Shown here one piece after another: positions 8,208 to 17,630 of a stretch of DNA of 64,000 nucleotides (position 1 is its first letter; every line of letters starts with the position of its first letter). The notes beneath the pieces were generated by a model. That model did not search any database. It was given only the letters and a program-made list of their open reading frames with translations, and had not been told where the DNA came from. This DNA is from Fibrobacteria bacterium AD312. GTDB taxonomy: Bacteria; Fibrobacterota; Fibrobacteria; Fibrobacterales; Fibrobacteraceae. Location: positions 1-64,000 of the forward strand of contig LIUM01000005.1 of assembly GCA_001462345.1 (NCBI GenBank), read 5' to 3'. The position numbers and the translations under genes were made by a program.

Positions 8208-9533
8208 ATGCAAGTCAAAGATCGCTCTCTCTTTAGTCTATCTTGGCCATTGATTCTAACATTTGGTGTTGGCATGTTCCAACCCATTATGGATAGTTGG
8301 TTTCTCTCGCGTACCTCTGAAGTAGCCGCTGCAGGAGTTGGAGCCGTTTTGCCTATTTTAGGCGCTTTATTCATGGCAATACAAGCATTTTCTCAAGCAG
8401 GAGCAAGTATCGCCTCACAGTACCTTGGAGGCAACTATAGCAGACATGCTCGTGTTACTCAAACAATGATTATCATTGGGAGTTTCCTACTTGGCATCAG
8501 CATGACATTACTTATTCTGCCTCTCTCTTCCTCTATTTCAAAATGGATTGGATTAGAAGCGACTCCTGCGGCTTATGCTGAAGAATTTTTATTTGTCACT
8601 GCTTTTGGTTTTGCTTTTAGAGCATTACAGACAACTTATACCGCGTTAATTGCAACTCATGGTTTAACCATATGGAACTTGATTGGAAATATTATCACCA
8701 TTGCAAGTAATGCCATTCTTAACGTCATCTTTTTGGAAGGCTGGTTTGGTTTACCTCAATTGGGTGTGCGCGGCGTCGCTTTAGCCACGGCTATTTCATG
8801 GTTAATCTCAGCCCTTTTCCTTGGTTATATTCTTAAGAAAAAGCTACATCATAACACGAAAAAAAGTGATTTTAAAAGAGTCCGCGTGATATTACCCGAT
8901 TGGATTCGTATTGGCCTTCCTGCGGCTGCAGAACCTTTTAGTTTTCAATTATTCCAGATTTTTATTACCGCCATGGTCGTAAGCTTAGGAACCATTGCGA
9001 TGACCTCTCGAATTTTTAGTGCGAATTTAGCAGCTCTCGCCGTAATATTAAGCGTAGGTCTTGGGAGTGGAAACCAAATTCTTGTAGCTCATCTCGTGGG
9101 TGCACACGACTACAATAAAGCAAATCGTCGCCTTCATCAAAGTTTAATTATAAGCTGCATTAGTTCCTTTTTGATTGCTTTATCTGTGGCGCTTTTTGGT
9201 GCTCATTTAATGACTTTTTTTACCGATAATCCAGAAGTCATTCGAATTGGAGCGGCGTGCCTCTGGTGCGATGTCGTTCTTCAGCCTTTTAAAGCCGCGA
9301 ATATTGTGATTACAAGCTCTCTACGAGCAGCTGGCGATTCTTCGTTCCCTGCAATCGTTGGTTCTGGTATGATGTGGACTTTAGGTGTTGGCTCTGCTTT
9401 ATTTCTGGCCTTTGTTTTAGATTTGGGGATTATAGGCCTTTGGCTTGGAATGGCTTGCGATGAATTTTATCGTTCTATTGTTAATTATATTCGCTGGAGA
9501 AAGGGTCGTTGGAAAACTCTTGGAGTCATGTAA
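8208..9533 (+). CDS. MATE family multidrug/Na+-coupled efflux protein
   Basis: 441 residues with about twelve hydrophobic segments in two similar halves, the MATE layout. N-terminal cues are SWPLILTFGVGMFQPIMDSWF and QAGASIASQYLGG; the second half has GLGSGNQILVAHLVGA at the equivalent position, matching the family repeat. It would sit in the inner membrane and export drugs or metabolites in exchange for H+ or Na+; the substrate cannot be told. dnaG starts 25 bp downstream, so both may be co-transcribed. Confidence 0.92.
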   Translation: MQVKDRSLFSLSWPLILTFGVGMFQPIMDSWFLSRTSEVAAAGVGAVLPILGALFMAIQAFSQAGASIASQYLGGNYSRHARVTQTMIIIGSFLLGISMTLLILPLSSSISKWIGLEATPAAYAEEFLFVTAFGFAFRALQTTYTALIATHGLTIWNLIGNIITIASNAILNVIFLEGWFGLPQLGVRGVALATAISWLISALFLGYILKKKLHHNTKKSDFKRVRVILPDWIRIGLPAAAEPFSFQLFQIFITAMVVSLGTIAMTSRIFSANLAALAVILSVGLGSGNQILVAHLVGAHDYNKANRRLHQSLIISCISSFLIALSVALFGAHLMTFFTDNPEVIRIGAACLWCDVVLQPFKAANIVITSSLRAAGDSSFPAIVGSGMMWTLGVGSALFLAFVLDLGIIGLWLGMACDEFYRSIVNYIRWRKGRWKTLGVM

Positions 9534-9558
9534 GCGCGGATTAATTATCTTTTAGCTT

Positions 9559-11433
9559 ATGGCATTTTATAATGACGACTTAATTCAACAATTAAAAGCA
9601 CACGCTGACATCGCTCTTATTATAGAACGATTTGTGCCATTGAAAAAATCAGGCGTGGGTCGATTCATTGGAAAATGCCCGTTTCATGATGACCGTTCTC
9701 CTTCCATGAATGTGAATCCTCAACTAGGGATTTATAAATGCTTTGCTTGTGGCGCTGGTGGAGACGTTTTTAAGTTTATCATGGAACATGAAAAGCTCGA
9801 TTTTAAAGCGGCCGTAGAATGGGTGGCTCAAGAAAGTGGTTTTTCTTTACCCGTTCTTGGAGAACCAGAAAAAACAGAAATAACGGAAGAAAGAGCTTTT
9901 GTTCGTCACTTGAATGAGCTTGCGGCTAATTGGTTTGAAAATCAACTTTCACTAAATGCACCTGCCTTAGAATACCTTGCTAAAAGAGGAATCACAGAAG
10001 AAATTCGTCATGAATTCCAGATTGGTTATGCTCCTGAAAATCCTTCTGATTTTATTTCTCTTGCAGCTAAAGAAGGCTTCTCGCCTCGACAAGTGGTTAA
10101 AGCTGGCCTAGCCATGGAAAAAGAAAATGGAGGCATTTCGGATAAATTTCGTGGACGCTTAATGATTCCCATTCATAACTTATCTGGAACCGTTGTCGGT
10201 TTTGGCGGGCGTATTATGAAAGAAAATACTAAAGCGCCCAAGTATATGAATAGCCCAGAGACTATTTTATATTCCAAAAGTGATATTCTCTTTGGATTAA
10301 ATCACGCTAAAAATTTTATTGCTAAAGAAGAAGCGGTTATTCTCGTAGAAGGTTATTTTGATTTAATTTCTCTCTACCAAGCAGGGATAAAAAATGTCGT
10401 CGCCGTTTCTGGAACAGCCCTCACAGATAGTCATGCTAAGATTCTCGCTCGCTATGCAAAAACAGCCTATCTAGTTTTTGATGGTGATGCCGCTGGTAAA
10501 AAAGCCACCATGAGAAGTTTAGAAATCATCTTGCCTCATAACATCGCGCCACGTATTTTCTCTCTATCAAAGCCCAATGGAGAAAAAATAGACCCTGATA
10601 ATTTTATTCGAGAACAAGGTGCCGACGCTTTTCTTGAAGAAATTAAGAAAGCCTCCGATTGGCTTCATTATCTTTCTATCGAAAAAGAAACAGAAAGTCC
10701 AGAAGAAAAAGCGGCATTTGTAAATCATGCGAAAACACTCATCGCCGCAATCCAAGATGTTGAATTAAAACGACAATACCTCAATTTACTTTCCGAGCGG
10801 TTTCATACCTCTCGTTCGCTCGCTAATGTGCGTCCTGTAGCCCCTAAAAAGAAACCTACTGAAGGGAATCTTCTTCCAGAAAATAACGTTCCTCAAGTGG
10901 CTTGGAATACCCTTTCTGGTGTGGAACTTCGTTTTGTCAATCTCATCTTAAAAAATGCTGACTTATGGAAACCCGCTAGTCGATTTTTTGACCTTGATTT
11001 TATTGCACAAAACTTACCTCTTTTAGAATCCCCTCTTTTAGAAGAATTACTTGGCAATGGCTTAGCTTTATACGCAGAGAACCAAACAATAGATCTTATA
11101 AAATTACATGATAGCTCTAATCCCCCTATTCCTGAAATTTTAGAAGGGCTTCCCGAAGAAATCTGGACAGGACCAAACGCTCAAAAAGAATTTTTGGAAA
11201 CACTACTCATTTTATTTAAGCGCAAGTGTGATTTTTTTTGTAATGAATTAAAACAAAAAGTAACTGAAGAATCTACTTTACTACGTTTAGAAATCAATTT
11301 ATTCTCTAAGGCCCAACAAAAACTTTTAAAAGAAAGTAATATGGGTCGGATTGATGGTAGTTTTTTATTTCAAAAAATTTTAGAAAACCGAAACCTTTTA
11401 CTTGAATTTCACAATAGAATTCAAGAAGGGTGA
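9559..11433 (+). CDS. dnaG: DNA primase
   Basis: 624 residues, typical DnaG length. It makes RNA primers at the replication fork. The N-terminal zinc finger has Cys40, His43, Cys61 and Cys64 (KCPFHDDRSPSMN, then YKCFACGAGGDVF). The catalytic core shows GRLMIPIHNLSGTVVGFGGR and a Toprim domain with ILVEGYFDLISL and VFDGDAAGKKA. The last 150 residues form the poorly conserved helicase-interaction region. sufC follows after 18 bp, an unusual partner; rpsU and rpoD, the frequent companions of dnaG, are absent here. Confidence 0.97.
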   Translation: MAFYNDDLIQQLKAHADIALIIERFVPLKKSGVGRFIGKCPFHDDRSPSMNVNPQLGIYKCFACGAGGDVFKFIMEHEKLDFKAAVEWVAQESGFSLPVLGEPEKTEITEERAFVRHLNELAANWFENQLSLNAPALEYLAKRGITEEIRHEFQIGYAPENPSDFISLAAKEGFSPRQVVKAGLAMEKENGGISDKFRGRLMIPIHNLSGTVVGFGGRIMKENTKAPKYMNSPETILYSKSDILFGLNHAKNFIAKEEAVILVEGYFDLISLYQAGIKNVVAVSGTALTDSHAKILARYAKTAYLVFDGDAAGKKATMRSLEIILPHNIAPRIFSLSKPNGEKIDPDNFIREQGADAFLEEIKKASDWLHYLSIEKETESPEEKAAFVNHAKTLIAAIQDVELKRQYLNLLSERFHTSRSLANVRPVAPKKKPTEGNLLPENNVPQVAWNTLSGVELRFVNLILKNADLWKPASRFFDLDFIAQNLPLLESPLLEELLGNGLALYAENQTIDLIKLHDSSNPPIPEILEGLPEEIWTGPNAQKEFLETLLILFKRKCDFFCNELKQKVTEESTLLRLEINLFSKAQQKLLKESNMGRIDGSFLFQKILENRNLLLEFHNRIQEG

Positions 11434-11451
11434 AACGACGGAGAACCTCTT

Positions 11452-12198
11452 ATGTTATCAATTCAAAACCTTAAAGCTAGTCTTAAAGACGGTACATCCA
11501 TATTAAAAGGAGTGAATCTCACTGTTCGACCAGGAGAAATTCATGCTATTATGGGGCCCAATGGTTCTGGCAAAAGCTCCCTTTTTAAGGCCATCAGCGG
11601 GCATCCTTTGTATCAAATTGATTCTGGGTCTGTCACATTGAATGGAAAAGATATTTTGAATCTAGATATTAGTGAGAGAGCCAATTCTGGCCTATTTATT
11701 AGCATGCAATACCCTATTGAAATTCCAGGAGTAAAAAACATCGACTTTTTAAGAATGGCTCTTGATTCTAAAAGAGCTTATTTAGGTTTAGAAAAAATCA
11801 AAGATTCTGAATTTAACGAATTGATGGATCGCTATACTTCTCTTCTTGAAATGGATGATCGTTACAGAAATCGAGGCGTCAATGAAGGGTTTTCTGGCGG
11901 TGAAAAGAAACGAAACGAAATTTTACAGATGGCTATCCTCAACCCTCTTGTGGCTTGCCTTGATGAAACAGATTCTGGTTTAGATATTGATGCATTACGT
12001 ATTGTGGCTCGAGGGATTAACGAATTAATGACTCCCGAAAAAAGTGTTATTCTTGTCACTCACTATCAACGTCTTTTGGACTATGTGAAGCCACATTTTG
12101 TCCATGTTTTACGTCACGGAAAGATTGTTCAAAGTGGTGGACCCGAACTTGCTCTTCAATTAGAAGAACAAGGTTATGATTGGATAGGAGAAGTGTAA
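11452..12198 (+). CDS. sufC: Fe-S cluster assembly ATPase SufC
   Basis: 248 residues. ABC-type ATPase that drives the SufBC2D scaffold for Fe-S cluster assembly in the cytoplasm. Walker A is GPNGSGKS (35-42), the SufC-type signature is FSGGEKKRNE (147-156), and Walker B is VACLDETDSGLD (167-178). There is no membrane domain. A GGAG ribosome site precedes the start. The stop TAA overlaps the sufD ATG (TAATG), a coupled pair. sufB, usually next to these genes, is not in the window. Confidence 0.97.
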   Translation: MLSIQNLKASLKDGTSILKGVNLTVRPGEIHAIMGPNGSGKSSLFKAISGHPLYQIDSGSVTLNGKDILNLDISERANSGLFISMQYPIEIPGVKNIDFLRMALDSKRAYLGLEKIKDSEFNELMDRYTSLLEMDDRYRNRGVNEGFSGGEKKRNEILQMAILNPLVACLDETDSGLDIDALRIVARGINELMTPEKSVILVTHYQRLLDYVKPHFVHVLRHGKIVQSGGPELALQLEEQGYDWIGEV

Positions 12199-13223
12199 TG
12201 GATACTAAGCAAATAGCCTATTCTCGATTTACAGAAATTGGTTTACCAAAGCCACGAAATGATGATTGGTTCTTTTTTCCAAATGCCGTTCTTAAAAATA
12301 TCCTTGTGCAACCCGTAACAGAATCTTCTTCAGAGTCTATCGCCAAAGAATTTGATTTAGGGGTTGAAACGGAAAAAAATATAGCGGCTTTAATTCCTCT
12401 GATTCAAACTCGTAAAGCGTTTGTAAAAAAAATTCCAGCAAACGAACAAGAAACAGGAATTCTTAAAGCTAGAGATGATTTTAGCCATACGCTATTTCAT
12501 ATTCAAAAAGGCGCCGACGTTTCTCTTGAAATTTTAGACAATAAAAACGAACACGATTTTACAGCAGAACGTCTTGATTTTTTCTTAGAAGAGAATGCTC
12601 AATTAGAACTATTCTTTTGTAATCCGCCTCAAAAGCATAATTTACAATTTAGACATATTCGAATCGTTGCCGCAGCAAATGCATCGATCAAGATCTTAGG
12701 CGTTCAACAAAACACAGGCTGTTATAGGCAAAGTTTTGATCTCTTTTTAAATGGCGAAGATTCCACGGTAGACTTTCGTTTATTAAATAAATTAGAAGAC
12801 GACACCGAAGCACACTACCACTTAATCATTCATCATAACGCCCCTCATACTAAAAGCAATCAGCTTGTACGTCAAATCTTAAATGGAAAAAGTCATGTCA
12901 GTTATGATGGCGCTGTTCATGTAGGGAAAGATTGTACTGAGGTCAATTCAGCCCAACTAATCAACAGCATTCTTCTTTCAGAAGAGGCTAAAGTTTCGAT
13001 AAAACCAGTTCTTAAAATTTACCATGATGATGTAGAGTGTTCTCATGGAAATACTTGTGGAGAATTAGATGCAGAAAGCTTATACTACCTGCAATCTCGA
13101 GGGATAGATGCAAAAAAAGCAGAAGATATTCTGCTTCAAAATTTTGCTGTTAATACTTTTTCTGAACTAAATTCAAGTGTGGGTTCTAAACGTATTTTAA
13201 GTGCAATAACAAATAGAGCTTAA
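12198..13223 (+). CDS. sufD: Fe-S cluster assembly protein SufD
   Basis: 341 residues. Component of the SufBC2D scaffold. The start at 12198 (MDTKQIA) is taken because it overlaps the sufC stop as TAATG; an earlier in-frame ATG at 12180 lies inside sufC. The C-terminal SufB/SufD core is clear: VECSHGNTCGELDAESLYYL followed by QSRGIDAKKAEDILLQNF. SufB also contains this core, but the length and N-terminus fit SufD better. The last 4 nt overlap the end of the convergent permease gene. Confidence 0.88.
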   Translation: MDTKQIAYSRFTEIGLPKPRNDDWFFFPNAVLKNILVQPVTESSSESIAKEFDLGVETEKNIAALIPLIQTRKAFVKKIPANEQETGILKARDDFSHTLFHIQKGADVSLEILDNKNEHDFTAERLDFFLEENAQLELFFCNPPQKHNLQFRHIRIVAAANASIKILGVQQNTGCYRQSFDLFLNGEDSTVDFRLLNKLEDDTEAHYHLIIHHNAPHTKSNQLVRQILNGKSHVSYDGAVHVGKDCTEVNSAQLINSILLSEEAKVSIKPVLKIYHDDVECSHGNTCGELDAESLYYLQSRGIDAKKAEDILLQNFAVNTFSELNSSVGSKRILSAITNRA

Positions 13224-15064
13224 GGGTAAAAAGGGAAAATGAGTGGTAAAGCAAATACCATCACGACTCCCATGACTATTTGCAAAGGAAGACCTACACG
13301 AATATAATCCATAAAGGTATAACGACCTGGATTCATCACAAGTGCATTCGGTGGCGTGGAAAATGGAGAGGCAAAACACATACTCGCTCCCACACTCACT
13401 GCAAATAAAAATGGATAAGGGCTTGCTCCAACTCCTGTAGCTGCCGTTAACGCAATTGGAGCTAACAAAACAGCGGTAGCAGTATTACTGATAAACATGG
13501 TGATTAAAGAAGTGGTGAAGTAAATTCCCGCCAATAAAGCATAGTTTCCATAAGAGCCCACAGAAGAAACTAGGGCACTTGATAACGAGGCAGAAAGCCC
13601 TGTTTTTTCTAACGCAATCGACATCGGTAACATGGCGGCAATTAAAACAATACTTTCCCAATTGATGGATTTATAAGCATCTTCCACATTACGGAAGCAC
13701 CCAGAAAGAACCATTAAAATAGCGGCCAGAAGAACCGCTGTGACAGCAGGAACGATATTGGCTACCATCAGCACCACCATAGCAACCATAATAAAAGCAG
13801 CGAGAGGCATCTTATGATCTAAAGTTTCTTTTGCTGCTTCTTCTAATGGCCGCCCTAAAACGACCCAATTATTAATTTCTTCAGAAAGTTTACGAATATC
13901 ATCCCAACTGCCCTGAACTAATAAAGTATCTCCAGATAAAAAAGGAAGGCTTTTTAAATCCTTTACAATATAATTACCCTTGCGCTGCACGCAAAGAATA
14001 TTGACTCCATAGCGCGTTCTAAATTGAGCATCTAAAACAGTTTTATTTTCTAAAAAAGAATCCGGAAGTAACAAGACTTCTGCTATTCCAACTTTGAAAA
14101 ACTGGAATGATTTATTGTTGCCTTCTTCTGATTCTATCAATTGTAGATTATTCTCTTTTGCAAAAAAAGCGACATCTTTTGAAGCCCCTAACAAATGAAT
14201 GGTATCGCCTGCAAAAAATACCGTACCTGCGCCAGCAATTTCTTGTTGCACTTCCTTCATTAATAATCTAGAGGAACGAGAGTAACGACGAATCTCTGTC
14301 ACAATTAAGTTGTATTGCAAAGGAAGATTGAGATCAATAAGTTTTTTTTGTACAATGGGTGAATTTGCAGGAACGCGTACTCGGTATATGCTATCGACTA
14401 ATTGATATTCATTCGCTAACTGATTCAGAGATTTTTGACTGGCTTTATTTTTGTCTTTATTTTTGTTCTTCCCTTTTAATAATTTGGATAATGGGATAAG
14501 CATGGCAAGACTCACCACCAAAGCCACAGCACCCACTGGTGCAAATGAGAAGAATAGAAGGCCATTTTCTCCAGCTTTGAGTAGAGTTTCATGAATCACC
14601 ATATTGGGCGGCGTTCCTATCAAAGTAAACATACCACCAACACTGCTTGCAAAAGCTAAAGGCATTAGTAAGCGTTCTACTCCTATTTTAGCATTAGCCG
14701 CTAAACTGACAACAATAGGAAGCATCAAAGCCACAGTCCCTGTATTGCTCACAAAACAGCCCATAAAAGCGGTTACCAAGAATACGACTAATAAAAGGCT
14801 TGTTTCATTCGTTCCAGCAAGATTCACTATACGACTACCTATCCATCTTGCTAGACCTGTTCTAAAAACACCTCCACCCACAACAAATAAGCCTAACATC
14901 ATGATCACGATAGAACTAGAAAATCCAGAAAGAGCCTCTGGTACACTTAGAATACCTGAAAGCATCAAAAGCACCGTCGCCGAAAGAGCAACTATATCAG
15001 AACGAATTTTGCCCTGAATAAAAAAGACCATGGCTAACAAGAGAACTATAAGAGTGAAATACAT
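13220..15064 (-). CDS. SLC13/DASS-type permease with central TrkA_C (RCK_C) domains
   Basis: 614 residues. Hydrophobic N- and C-terminal halves flank a soluble middle region (about 205-400) with two TrkA_C-like segments, including VRVPANSPIVQKKLIDLNLP and a second around VLLPDSFLENKTVLDAQF. SLC13 motifs are visible twice: NTGTVALMLP with FTLIGTPPNMV, and ISNTATAVLLAP with FSTPPNALVMNPG. Proteins of this design carry sulfate, other divalent anions or dicarboxylates. A SulP permease and a TusA-domain gene lie upstream on the same strand, which favours sulfate, but this is inference. Confidence 0.88.
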   Translation of the reverse strand: MYFTLIVLLLAMVFFIQGKIRSDIVALSATVLLMLSGILSVPEALSGFSSSIVIMMLGLFVVGGGVFRTGLARWIGSRIVNLAGTNETSLLLVVFLVTAFMGCFVSNTGTVALMLPIVVSLAANAKIGVERLLMPLAFASSVGGMFTLIGTPPNMVIHETLLKAGENGLLFFSFAPVGAVALVVSLAMLIPLSKLLKGKNKNKDKNKASQKSLNQLANEYQLVDSIYRVRVPANSPIVQKKLIDLNLPLQYNLIVTEIRRYSRSSRLLMKEVQQEIAGAGTVFFAGDTIHLLGASKDVAFFAKENNLQLIESEEGNNKSFQFFKVGIAEVLLLPDSFLENKTVLDAQFRTRYGVNILCVQRKGNYIVKDLKSLPFLSGDTLLVQGSWDDIRKLSEEINNWVVLGRPLEEAAKETLDHKMPLAAFIMVAMVVLMVANIVPAVTAVLLAAILMVLSGCFRNVEDAYKSINWESIVLIAAMLPMSIALEKTGLSASLSSALVSSVGSYGNYALLAGIYFTTSLITMFISNTATAVLLAPIALTAATGVGASPYPFLFAVSVGASMCFASPFSTPPNALVMNPGRYTFMDYIRVGLPLQIVMGVVMVFALPLIFPFYP

Positions 15065-15285
15065 ATTCTTACCTTATTCAATAATGATCACCTCTAAAAA
15101 TTCATTTTCAAAATACAACCAGTATTCGTTACTTTTCGTTCCTGCTTTCGTTCGGTTGCAATCAAATTTCTTCACCAAACTCAAAAGATTCTTAGAACAA
15201 TATACTCATTTCAATGAATGTATTCAATGCATTAAAAAAGACGGTATTCACCGACTTTTATGAATTCCATGGATAAGCCAAATTA

Positions 15286-17193
15286 TTATTCTTTGGACTC
15301 AGTTTCTTTGGATTCTGTTTCTTCTGCTACTTTTTCTGCAATGACTTCGCTTGTGGATTCAGCAACAGAACCGTTCGCATGATTAGGAAGCCATGGTTTA
15401 TCGAGATTCTTTTCCCAAGAAACACTCGGGGACTCTTCCATTTCTGAAGGCTCGATCATTTCTATTCCTAAAATTTCTCTAGCTCTATTTAGGGCAGCAT
15501 CGATATTAGCAAGCACATTTTCTTCCCCTATCATGGACATTACCCCAGCACGAGTGAGGGCCACGACAGGTTGAGTATGTACACCAGAAAGAAGTAACTG
15601 AGTATTTTGCTTTTTTGAGCGAATCAAAAGTTCTTCAATCATTTGAATGCCAGTAGCATCAATGGAATGCACTTGCCGCATTCGTAAAATAAGGATTTTT
15701 GGATTATCCGCTACTTGTTCTAAGGTTTCTTTAAACTTGTCTACTACACCAAAAAAGATAGAGCCTGCGATTTCATAGACAACCACGCCTTTTGGTACTT
15801 GACGTGAGCCAAGATTATAAGAATCAGCCACTTCTTCGTCATCGTCTTTCAGAGCTTGCGTTACAAAATCCACTTGAGCGACTTCTGACATTCTACGAAT
15901 AAAGAATATGGCCGCAAGTAAAACGCCTACTTCAATAGCAACGGTTAAATCGAATAATACGGTTAAAGCAAAAGTCATGACAAGAACAGTCACATCACTC
16001 TTTGGAGCCTTAAATAACTTAATAAAGCTTCTGTAGCCCGACATATTGAAAGCCACTTGGAAAAGAATCGCAGCAAGAGCGGCCATCGGAATCATTTCTG
16101 CATACTTACCAAAGATGAGCATAATTAAAAGTAAAACGAGGGCATGAACCACACCAGAAATAGGACTAAATGCCCCATTACGGATATTCGTTGCTGTTCT
16201 AGCAATCGCACCAGTCGCAGGAATACCACCGAAAATTGGGCTGAAAATATTAGCAATACCTTGCCCAACTAGCTCTGTATTAGAACGATGTTTGCTTCCA
16301 GTCATTCCATCCGCAACGACAGCACTCAAAAGAGATTCTATAGCGCCAAGAATGGCAATAGTTAAAGCAGGTTGAAAAACCTTACGCATCATTTCTATAC
16401 TAATATTAGGCAATTCTGGAATAGGAAAACCTGTTGGAATATGATTTTTTGCCCCAATAGTAATTACCCCAAATTTTTCATCTAAGCCCAATGTTTTCAC
16501 AAGAATCGTCGTTACAAGAATTGCAACTAAAGATCCTGGTACTTTATTCGTTAGTTTTGGCCAATAAAGACAAATAACGAGAGCCAAACCACCTATTAAA
16601 AAGGAAACCCAATTAAAAGAAGTAATACTTGAGGCATATAGTTTTATTTTTCCCCAGGCTTCTACTGGTTCTTTGACGCCTTCTGGAAAAGTAAGACCTA
16701 AGAAATTTGGAACCTGGCCTAAAGCAATAATAATCGCGATTCCAGCGGTAAAACCAACCGTTACTGGATAGGGGATGAACTTAATAATACCACCTAACTT
16801 CGCGAGTCCAAAAATCACAAGCATCACGCCAGCCATCAATGTCGCTGTAGCAAGACCATCATAACCATATTCACGAACAATACCAAAAACAATCACAATG
16901 AAAGCACCGGTAGGACCCCCTATTTGAAAGCGAGTTCCTCCGAGAACCGATATTAATAAACCAGCAATAATCGCTGTGTATAAACCTTTTTCTGGACCAA
17001 CGCCCGAGGCAATTGCAAAAGCAATTGCAAGTGGTAGCGCGAGAATCCCGACAATCATGCCAGACATCGCGTCACTCATCAAATTAGACTTGGTATACCC
17101 TTTTTTTAGTACCTTATACAATTCAGGCGTACAAACTCCTGAAAAACCAGATACAAAAGTTTTTATTGAAACAAAAAAACTAGGCTTCGACAT
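15286..17193 (-). CDS. SulP family anion permease with STAS domain
   Basis: 635 residues. The membrane part (about 30-430) has the SulP hallmarks: DAMSGMIVGILALPLAIAFA near the start, GGTRFQIGGPTGAFIV, and FGGIPATGAIARTATNIRNG. The C-terminal STAS domain (about 465-570) contains VVYEIAGSIFFGVVDKF and ILRMRQVHSIDATGIQMIEE. Substrate could be sulfate, bicarbonate or another anion. The last 60 residues are acidic and end with a repeated KETES segment. GGGAG lies ahead of the ATG. A 221-bp gap separates it from the SLC13 gene downstream; I see no clear element there. Confidence 0.94.
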   Translation of the reverse strand: MSKPSFFVSIKTFVSGFSGVCTPELYKVLKKGYTKSNLMSDAMSGMIVGILALPLAIAFAIASGVGPEKGLYTAIIAGLLISVLGGTRFQIGGPTGAFIVIVFGIVREYGYDGLATATLMAGVMLVIFGLAKLGGIIKFIPYPVTVGFTAGIAIIIALGQVPNFLGLTFPEGVKEPVEAWGKIKLYASSITSFNWVSFLIGGLALVICLYWPKLTNKVPGSLVAILVTTILVKTLGLDEKFGVITIGAKNHIPTGFPIPELPNISIEMMRKVFQPALTIAILGAIESLLSAVVADGMTGSKHRSNTELVGQGIANIFSPIFGGIPATGAIARTATNIRNGAFSPISGVVHALVLLLIMLIFGKYAEMIPMAALAAILFQVAFNMSGYRSFIKLFKAPKSDVTVLVMTFALTVLFDLTVAIEVGVLLAAIFFIRRMSEVAQVDFVTQALKDDDEEVADSYNLGSRQVPKGVVVYEIAGSIFFGVVDKFKETLEQVADNPKILILRMRQVHSIDATGIQMIEELLIRSKKQNTQLLLSGVHTQPVVALTRAGVMSMIGEENVLANIDAALNRAREILGIEMIEPSEMEESPSVSWEKNLDKPWLPNHANGSVAESTSEVIAEKVAEETESKETESKE

Positions 17194-17297
17194 TTAGTTC
17201 TCCCATAAATTAAGGCGCGTAACTAAAAACCGAAGCAAACTTACAATAAAAAGCCCATTTAGTGCAGGGGTAAGTGCAACTTAATGAAAAGAATCTT

Positions 17298-17630
17298 TTA
17301 ACGAAGCTTACGTAAAGCACCACGCAAAAGGTTTTTTACCTGTCTATCTGTTGGAGGAGGAGGGGCATTTTCATTTCGCTTGTCTTTTGGAGCACATTCT
17401 GGACAGAGGTGTTTTACCACTGAACCAAAGCTTGCGGCACCGTCCGTCCGATCCGTTTGACGAAAACGATAGGATTTTACCATGGCTTCTTTTTTGCATT
17501 TATCGCAAATTCCTGAGACTGGTTCTGAAGAATGATGGCCTTTTTTTTCTTTCTTTTTTTCTACGGAATCCATTTCCCAAGCCCGACTCATTGCTGCATT
17601 TTTTGCTGAAAATCGTTCAAAATCACTCAT
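17298..17630 (-). CDS. Small zinc-ribbon-like protein, unknown function
   Basis: 110 residues. Start at 17630 chosen because AAGGAGATATC precedes the ATG, an excellent ribosome site, and the ATG overlaps the upstream stop as ATGA. Two CxxC pairs, Cys42/Cys45 (ICDKCKKE) and Cys76/Cys79 (HLCPECAP), would bind one zinc ion. The C-terminal 20 residues are basic, with LLRGALRKLR, and a proline run (PPPP) precedes them. I do not recognise the family; nucleic-acid or protein binding is possible. Third gene of the operon starting at 18757. Confidence 0.8.
   Translation of the reverse strand: MSDFERFSAKNAAMSRAWEMDSVEKKKEKKGHHSSEPVSGICDKCKKEAMVKSYRFRQTDRTDGAASFGSVVKHLCPECAPKDKRNENAPPPPTDRQVKNLLRGALRKLR

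Noticed and set aside
14604-15017. Plus-strand 137-codon ORF opposite the SLC13 permease
   Set aside because: It is the antisense shadow of conserved transmembrane segments of the permease and has no ribosome site.
15084-15263. Plus-strand ORF of 60 codons between the SLC13 and SulP genes
   Set aside because: No ribosome site, no family pattern, and the frame is only an extension of an antisense frame from the SLC13 gene. It may be chance, though a decayed gene cannot be excluded.
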